NCBI GenBank assembly: GCA_030272155.1
Contig: CP126198.1
Span: 5,146,001 to 5,210,000 of the forward strand
DNA from: Tetradesmus obliquus
Lineage: Eukaryota > Chlorophyta > Chlorophyceae > Sphaeropleales > Scenedesmaceae
Length of the DNA: 64,000 nucleotides
Direction of reading: 5' to 3'
This document shows, one piece after another, positions 57,803 to 64,000 of this stretch. The notes under the pieces are model-generated. The model saw only the letters and a program-made list of their open reading frames with translations, was not told the DNA's origin and searched no databases. The translations under genes and the position numbers were made by a program. Position 1 is the stretch's first letter. Every line of letters begins with the position of its first letter.

Positions 57803-60800
57803 CTATAACAGCGGCTGTGTTGCACCACTTGCATGTGGCGCCGCCTCCGCGCCTGTCTCCTGCTGAGCAGCTGCAGCAAACCTCGAGAGGCGCTTGCTGC
57901 CGCCCGCTGCTGCTGCAGCCGCCGCCTTTGCTACCACCACACTGCTGCGTGGACTATCCAGCTTGCGCACAGCACAGCGAGCAGCTGCACCGGGAGTCGC
58001 TGCCCTGCTGTCGTTGCAGTTGCTGCCGTGCTCTCCACCAGTGCCTGACTCACTCTCGCTCTCACACCCGCTCTCACTGCCGCATTCACTGCCATTGCTG
58101 CAGCTGTAGAAGTGTGGGCTGCATGCACCACCATCCCTGCTGCTGCTGCCCCCGCCCCGACAGCGCACCCTGAGACGCCCAACATTCTGACCTGCATCAC
58201 TGCTGCTGTCATCCTCACTGCTGCCACCAAGCTGAGCAGCAGCAACTGCCGGACATACTGCGCGCTTGCCCTGCCTGCTGCCGCTGTCATTGCCACCGCC
58301 AGCGCACTTCAGCAGCTCTGCCGGCAGCACCACATTGGCTGCACCTGCAGCCTCCAGCAGCCAGCCTGACAGCGACTCCACCAGAGCTGGATCCATGCCA
58401 GACGCCTGGCCTGCTGCTGCTGCTGCTGTTGCTGCTGCTGCCGCTGCTGCAACACTGTCTAGCTCTTGCTCAGCTGTGCCCGCAAACATGCCAGCCAGCA
58501 CACCACTGCTGGACCTGCTGCTGCCCCTACTGGCATCCAACTGCTTGAAAAGAGACTGCAGCGCTGCACTGGCTGCTGCCATGTCCGGGCAACTGGCCGG
58601 CCGCTGCTGCTGCTGCTGCTGCTGCGGCTTCTGCTTCTGCTGCTTGTCCTTCGCCCAGTGCTCAAAGCTGTAGCTGCGCTGCCTGCTGCTGTTGCCCACC
58701 CTTTCAAGCAGCCGATGCGCAAACCCTGCAGGCACTTGAAACAAGCTGGTGGGATCTGCTGTTGCTGCTGCTGCCGCTGCCAAATCTGCTGCTGCGTTTG
58801 ATGCCAATGACGGCAGTCCTGCTACCAATGCAGCACCAGCTCCAGAGGCATCCTCAGCAGCTGTAGCACCAGCTGCTGCCATGTACGCGAAGAAACCTGC
58901 TGTCATTTGACTACCACTGCTGCTGTTGTTGCCAAAGGCAGCTGCACCAGCAAAGGGACTCGCAGGTGCTGATGTGCTTGCTGCTGCTTCTGCTGCTGCA
59001 GGAGCATCTTCTTCCGCTGCCGCATCAACATACATCAACATGCTGCTACTGCTGCTGCCTGCTAAGCTACCAACACGGGCCACCTTGCTGGCGCGTGGGC
59101 TGATACACCCCTCGTCATTTCCTACTGCCACTGCATTGCTGACATCACTCCTGCTAGCGCTGCCTACACCACTGGCATCCACTGCTCTGCCCTCTGCATC
59201 TGCATCTGCCTCTGCTGCTGCTACACCTGCTGCTGCTACACCTGCTGCTGAAGCTCTCCTGCTGCTGCTCGCTCCAAAACCCTGCTGCCGCCGCTGCGCC
59301 AGAACCCTAGCCAGGTCCTGCAAGCTCAGCCTGCTCATGGCATCCACTGCTCTGTTGCCCTCTAGCCGCACCTCCCCCACGGGCCCTTGTGCTGCTAGCG
59401 CTGCATTCACCAGCACATCTATGCCACCCCTGCGGATGCGGTTCTTCTGCAGCAGCAGCGTGGTGAGGCTGCTGTGCTGCTGCAGCATCGCTGCCAGTGC
59501 AGCTGCACCCTCATCGCCTATCCAGTTGCAGGAGAGGTCTAGCACTGTCAAACTGCTGCTGGCTGCTGCTGCTGCCGCCAGCTGTGATGCTGCCTCGTCG
59601 CCAAAGCAGTTGTTGGCGAGGTTGAGGGTGCTCAGGGACTGGCCGGCAGGGCTGCGCAGCAACGCTGCTAGCCCCTCGGCACCTGCAGAGCCACACAGGC
59701 AGCACAATAGCAGCATATATGCAGAGGAGTCGCAAGCGTGGCGCGGCAGTGCTTCAAAATCGTTGCAGTGCCAGCCGCCAACCTAGTGACGTTGGTGACT
59801 GAGCTAGGCAAACATATGCGCAACACACAACATCAGCACCAACCAGGCACCTGCACTGCACCTGCTGCTTTCCATTATGTGTGTCGTATTACCACCTGCA
59901 GCCAGCCACACACGACCGCAGCCGCTCACCCTTCAGCTTGTTGCCTGATAAGTCCAGCAGCTCCAGCCTGCAGCAGCAGCCCCCAGCAGCCAGCCCAGCA
60001 CACAACCCAGCTGCCCCCTCAGGCCCCAGCTCAGTCTGGCCCAGCCGCAGCACTGCCAGCTTGCTGCAGCGGGCGCCTAGTGCTGTTCCAAGCTGCGCAG
60101 CAGCATCTGGTCCGAGTGAACAGCTGCTCAAGTCCAGCACCCTCAAGCCCGGGGATGGTGCTGGTGCTGGCTGCTGCGTTAGCTGTCCCTGCTGCTGTAG
60201 CAGCAGGCCTGCTGCAAAGGATGCAGCTGCATCGGGCCCAAGCTGAGCTTCCTGCAGCAGCAGCTCCTGCAGGACAGGTGCTTGCGCCACATAGGCGCCC
60301 AGCTGCTGCCAGCCGTGCTGCTGCAGGCCCGTGACTTGCTGCAGCTCCAGCTTTGCTAGTGTGGGGTGGGCTGCCAGTGCAAGACTGAAAAGACTAGGCA
60401 GTGTGCTGCTGCTGTTACTTTCAAGCACTGCCTTTTGCAAGCTGAGCAGCTGCAAGCAAGGAGTAGCTAGCAGTGCATCATGCAGGGCGCCAGCTGCTGT
60501 TGAGTCCAGCCTGCAGGAACGCAGCAGCACAACATACAGAGGATGCAGCAGCTGTGTGTGAGCAGCATCATCCTGCAATGTTTGCAGCAAGCGGCCGCCA
60601 AGCCAAGACAGCCAGTCCGCCAGGACTTCAAAGGGTGATGCTGTCGCACAGGTGCACAAGATAGAGAGCAGGCTCCACACCAAACAGCCTGCATGCAGTG
60701 TCTGCAGGAGCTCTCACCTGCAGCATGGCAGCCGCAGCTGCTGCAGCTTGCCAGCCAAGGGACCTGCTGCGATGCAACTCGCCAGGTCTTTGACTGATGC

Positions 60801-61407
60801 CGCAGAGAGGCCTTGAAGGCAGAGTTCCTGCAAGCTGCTGTTGCATGCCAGGCCGCGGATGACAGCTGCTGCGCTGCTGGCATCAGCTTGGCAGTCAAAG
60901 GACTGCACCTTTAAGCAGCTGAGGCTGGTGCTGGCCTGTGTGTGGCATGGAGAACAACGAGCAGTCGCAGTGTTGGTATTGGTAGCAGGAATGGCAGATC
61001 CAAGCACATGAATTGCGCTGCACAGCAGAGCAGCTCAGGCAGCAGAGATATTCCGAGGTTCACAGCAGCTGCCAGCTGGCACGATGGTGAGCATGCAGGA
61101 GGCTATTCAGATACGCCATGGCTGCTTTTATGTTCATGTGAGCACATAACATCATAGCAAGCTTCAGCATGTTCACCTGTAGCAACTTCTCAAGAGCAAT
61201 TGCACCTTCTGCTGCTGCATCCCCAATATCTAGGGTCCTGACGCTGCTGTTGCAGCCAAGTACACGGCATGCGGATTGAAGTTGACTTGGTGTGTTGTGA
61301 TATATCCGAAGGGTCTCAACATCGCTTTCTACGCTAGCCAATGCTGCGAGAGTGGCTTCCCACTTTCCCGGGTCCGAAAGGATGCCTGAGAGCTCCTTCA
61401 CCGCCAT
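57803..61407 (-). CDS. Intracellular leucine-rich-repeat (RNI/NLRC-like) protein
   Basis: Four minus-strand exons, 61407-61177, 60935-60718, 60510-59930 and 59682-57803, join in phase to 969 residues. No signal peptide is present. Ribonuclease-inhibitor-type LRRs run from about residue 40 to 440: VETLRIYHNTPSQL, LQELCLQGLSAASVKDLA, LRVLDLSSCSLGPDAAAQLG, LAVLRLGQTELGPEGAAGLC, LELLDLSGNKLKGAEGLAAL, LSTLNLANNCFGDEAASQLA and LTVLDLSCNWIGDEGAAALA. The last complete the LxxLxLxxNxxGDEGAxxLA pattern across the 59930/59682 splice. The C-terminal half is Ser/Ala/Gln low complexity with no named domain, and no nucleotide-binding domain is seen. An upstream Met at 61434 is in frame. Likely a protein-binding scaffold (inference). 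Confidence 0.85.
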
Positions 61408-62913
61408 GGTTTTCAGAAGAGCATGAAACAACACTCTACTTCGCTAGCACTGCCTGTTTGGAGGGTATTCTGCGGTCCCTTAGCATATGACCTTCCCAAA
61501 GCAGTGCTCAGCACAAAACCCGTTCCAGTCCCAGCAGCCTGCTGCCAGCAGGGGCTGCTGAGCAGCCGGCTGTGCGGAGAAGGTTGTACTGAACTCGTGA
61601 CTACGATTCCCGCAGATTGATATGGGGCCCATGTCAGGAGCAAAACGGTAAGTGCCAACATGCAAGAGAGTGGTGGTTGCAGCAGTTACGACTTCCTGAC
61701 ATACAGCCAGGGCCGAGCCCAACATAAGTAATGCCACAAATCACGCACACCCCAAGATATCTGCTGCATGTACTGCTCGGCAACGCAGCTGCAAGCCCCA
61801 GAATGCTGGAGCGCAGCAGCAGGTCACGTCATGTGCAGTCCAGCAATATGCTTGCAGCAGACGAAGAACAGGGCTTGAGGCATCAGCCACACATCGATGT
61901 GTAAGTGTGGAAGAATCTAGCAGTACCACGTGCCCTATATACCCTGCACGCCAGCACACACTATACATGTTTGAAGGCTCAGCAGCTGCCAGCAACCACC
62001 CACGCCTGTCAAGCGGCACACAAAGTTGCTGACAGCAACTGCAGATCCTACTGCCACGCCACAGCCGCTTCCTGTGCATGTGCAAGTCACGAAGTGAAAC
62101 TGTGCAGACAAAGCAGCTGAGCTCTCAGCGAGCTGCCCGTGCCTGCAAAGGCTGGCAAATCACCACCTGAAGCGCAGGCCAAAGCCACACCAGTCTGTGG
62201 CATGGCGCAGCAGCAACCCTACATCTGCATGCATATGAAGCCCTGTGGAAGCACACAGCACCGCACACATGCACATAGCTATGTACGTGTCTATCAATCG
62301 TTGGTGACAATCAGCGGCTGGCGCTAAAGCTTGCACACAAGCAGCAATATGAGCACCTCAAAGGGAGGAGGCCCACCCACTACCTGTAAGGACCACACAG
62401 CTGTGCTGTGACAACACACTGTTCGGAGAGACAGCAGCCTACACAGTGAGCATGCACGCAGGCACTGCCTGGCCTGCACCAGCCGCGCCCAGCAACATGC
62501 ATTGTGCACAGCTGTGAATAGAGTGCTTATTTTGGAGGGCTTGTCAGTAGCACAACGGCCTGCTGCTACCAGGCAGGCAGCCACGCTGGCGGCTGCACGC
62601 ACCGAACACAACTTGCTCAGCACTGGCAACAAAAGCAAACAGCTCAGCACACACAAACATTGCCCAATCAACCTTTGCGGATGCAAGGGCAGGTCTGCAG
62701 ACACAATCATTTGACACGGCTGCACAGCACAATGCCTGGTGCTATGGCTCAATTGGTTTTCCTGCAAGCACTAACGGCTCCTGCAAGCTCACTTGCTCAC
62801 GCAACAATGTGAGTTGCCACATCCGCATCACCACTTCCCTGCACTGCCGCTCACTCAACTCGCTCGGAACTCATCTCAGCCCGCCGCACTCAACTCAACC
62901 AACCCGAGCCAAC
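61408..62913. other. Intergenic region LRR gene to MRS2 3' end
   Basis: It holds the LRR gene promoter and the MRS2 3' flank. Only short overlapping frames are open and none is convincing. Confidence 0.45.
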
Positions 62914-63829
62914 TCAGATGAGCTTCTTGTTGACCATCACCTTCCAGCAGGCGATGAACACCGCAGCACACACGGTGACCGTCGTGCAGTTGATGATGAT
63001 GAAACCCCGAATGTCCTCCGTCCAGCTGCTGGGAAGCACCAGATTCTCCCCCAGGATTCCAGCCACCAGATTGTATATCGCAAGGCTGAAGGTTGCTACT
63101 GTCAGCAGGATCTCAATGCGCAGCAGCCGGTTGCGGTTGTAGTCCAGCTCGATGTTGATGTAGTCCTCTGTGTCATCAATGTACTCGCCGATGCCTGCGT
63201 TATAAGAGATTCATGACAGACAGCACGTGTTATATTTGGTGTTATGCTTAGGCTTGCGGTGCAGCAGCCGGTTGCGGTTGTAGTCCAGCTCAATGTTGAT
63301 GTAGTCGGTGTCGTGAATGTACTCGCCGATGCCTTTGTTACAAGAGAGGGACAAGAGAGTGTTATGACAGACAGACAGGCAACGTGAGTGTGTCAATATG
63401 GTGTTACGTCACGAGTGTTGAGATGCAGCAAAGAGCAGCTGCCATCCGGTTAAATGTTGATGTACTCCTCCTTGGCGTCTATGGACTCAACGGTCAAAGC
63501 CCAGTCAAAACCCCAGGCCGCACCTGCCAGCTTGGCCAGCGTGCCGTCCACCACCTTGAGGTAGCTCTCTAGCAGGTTTTCCACCTCCAACAGGGTAGAT
63601 GATAACCCAAGTAACACCCCAGTCAAACCAAAGTCAAACCCCAGTAAAAACCCCAGGCCGCACCTGCCAGCTTGGCCAGCGTGCCGTCCACCATCATCAG
63701 GTAGGACTCCAGCAGGTTTTCTACTTCCAGCAGGTCATGCTCGTTGGTGGAGCGGCTGCTGCTGCTGCTACTGCTGGAGGAGCTGCTGCTGCCGTCACCG
63801 CCGCGCACGCGCCCGCCGTACGACATGCC
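62914..63829 (-). CDS. MRS2/CorA-type magnesium transporter, 3' end (gene runs off the right edge)
   Basis: Two exons are clear. Exon 63829-63664 begins GMSYGGRVRGGD, has a Ser tract, and reads DLLEVENLLESYLMMVDGTL. The last exon, 63194-62914, joins in phase 1 to give AGIGEYIDDTEDYINIELDY, then NRNRLLRIEILLTVATFSLA, IYNLVAGILGENLVLP, GFIIINCTTVTVCAAVFIAC and WKVMVNKKLI before the stop. The order is the MRS2 pore helix (VExLLExYxxxxDxTLxKL, DDTEDYINIxLD), then two transmembrane segments joined by the loop that normally carries Gly-Met-Asn. Here that loop reads Gly-Glu-Asn. The protein would form a pentameric Mg2+ channel in an organelle or plasma membrane; targeting cannot be judged without the N-terminus. 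Upstream exons lie beyond 64000. Confidence 0.9.
63257..63600 (-). repeat. Partial copies of both flanking exon edges in the last MRS2 intron
   Basis: At about 63591-63516 the end of the upstream exon (VENLLESYLKVVDGTLAKLA) recurs with its donor AG|GTGCGG intact. At 63331-63257 the start of the last exon (GIGEYIHDTDYINIELDY) recurs after an AAAG acceptor-like end. A third, shorter echo (KEEYINI then stop) lies near 63450-63475. Confidence 0.9.
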
Positions 63830-64000
63830 CTGCGCAACAAAGTGCATGACATGTTGTCGTTACAAAACAGGCAGCCACAGCCGCAGCATCTGCAGCATGC
63901 TGTGGGGAAAGAAAAGGCCAAGCAGCAGCCACAGGAATGACCCCCTGTTGCTGAGTGTCTACAGCCTACGCAGCCACCTGCTGGCCATGCAAAAACCCCA
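63830..64000 (-). other. MRS2 intron at right edge
   Basis: Sequence upstream of the acceptor at 63830 (TTGCGCAG). No exon is visible in the remaining 170 bp. Confidence 0.5.

Noticed and set aside
58926-59786. Plus-strand 286-codon frame opposite the LRR gene
   Set aside because: The minus strand shows regular LRR motifs across this region; the plus frame is low-complexity Ala/Ser.

Overview
This window looks like nuclear DNA of a green alga, most likely a chlorophycean of the Scenedesmaceae type (inference). The genes are cut by many short GT-AG introns. Both strands are saturated with CAG/CTG/GCA triplet tracts that run through exons and introns. TGTAA motifs, the usual chlorophyte poly(A) signal, lie downstream of several genes. 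I see no bacterial operon, rRNA, tRNA or CRISPR array.

Layout. About 0.8-8.2 kb (minus): a secreted papain-like (C1A) cysteine peptidase with a signal peptide, followed by exons of beta-trefoil (QxW) lectin type. 9.8-12.7 kb (minus): ribosomal protein uL23 (RPL23A), five exons. 14.0-16.2 kb (minus): a MYND zinc-finger protein. 17.5-19.6 kb (plus): a BTB protein with a C-terminal MATH/TRAF-like part. 22.0-24.1 kb (plus): a secreted leucine-rich-repeat protein. 24.7-39.1 kb (minus): one nine-exon gene for a coiled-coil protein of about 3,877 residues with a C-terminal membrane anchor like golgin-84/CASP. 39.5-46.3 kb (plus): a seven-exon FG nucleoporin of the NUP1/Nup136/Nup153 type, head to head with the golgin. 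46.4-52.4 kb: gene-poor, repeat-rich. 52.4-56.2 kb (minus): a six-exon gene of unknown family. 57.8-61.4 kb (minus): an intracellular LRR (RNI-type) protein. 62.9 kb to the right edge (minus): the 3' end of an MRS2/CorA-type Mg2+ transporter gene. Exon models were assembled by hand from splice sites and reading phase. For RPL23A, MYND, BTB, both LRR genes, the golgin, the nucleoporin and the unknown gene, the joined exons give an uninterrupted frame divisible by three.

The most unusual signal is structural. In at least six genes the edge of an exon (3' edge with its donor, 5' edge with its acceptor, or the stop-codon end of the last exon) is tandemly copied one to five times into the adjoining intron or 3' flank. 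Units are about 45-270 bp and the copied splice sites are often intact. Examples are RPL23A intron 4, golgin introns 4 and 7, introns 3 and 5 of the unknown gene, the last MRS2 intron, and the 3' ends of the BTB and nucleoporin genes. Many introns also end in a pure CTG tract that runs into the CAG acceptor. Together these suggest a genome in which tandem duplication at exon borders is frequent and could feed alternative splicing or intron gain (inference).

The genes are housekeeping or cell-surface functions and do not form a pathway. The nearest thing to functional organisation is the divergent golgin/nucleoporin pair, whose start codons are 384 bp apart.
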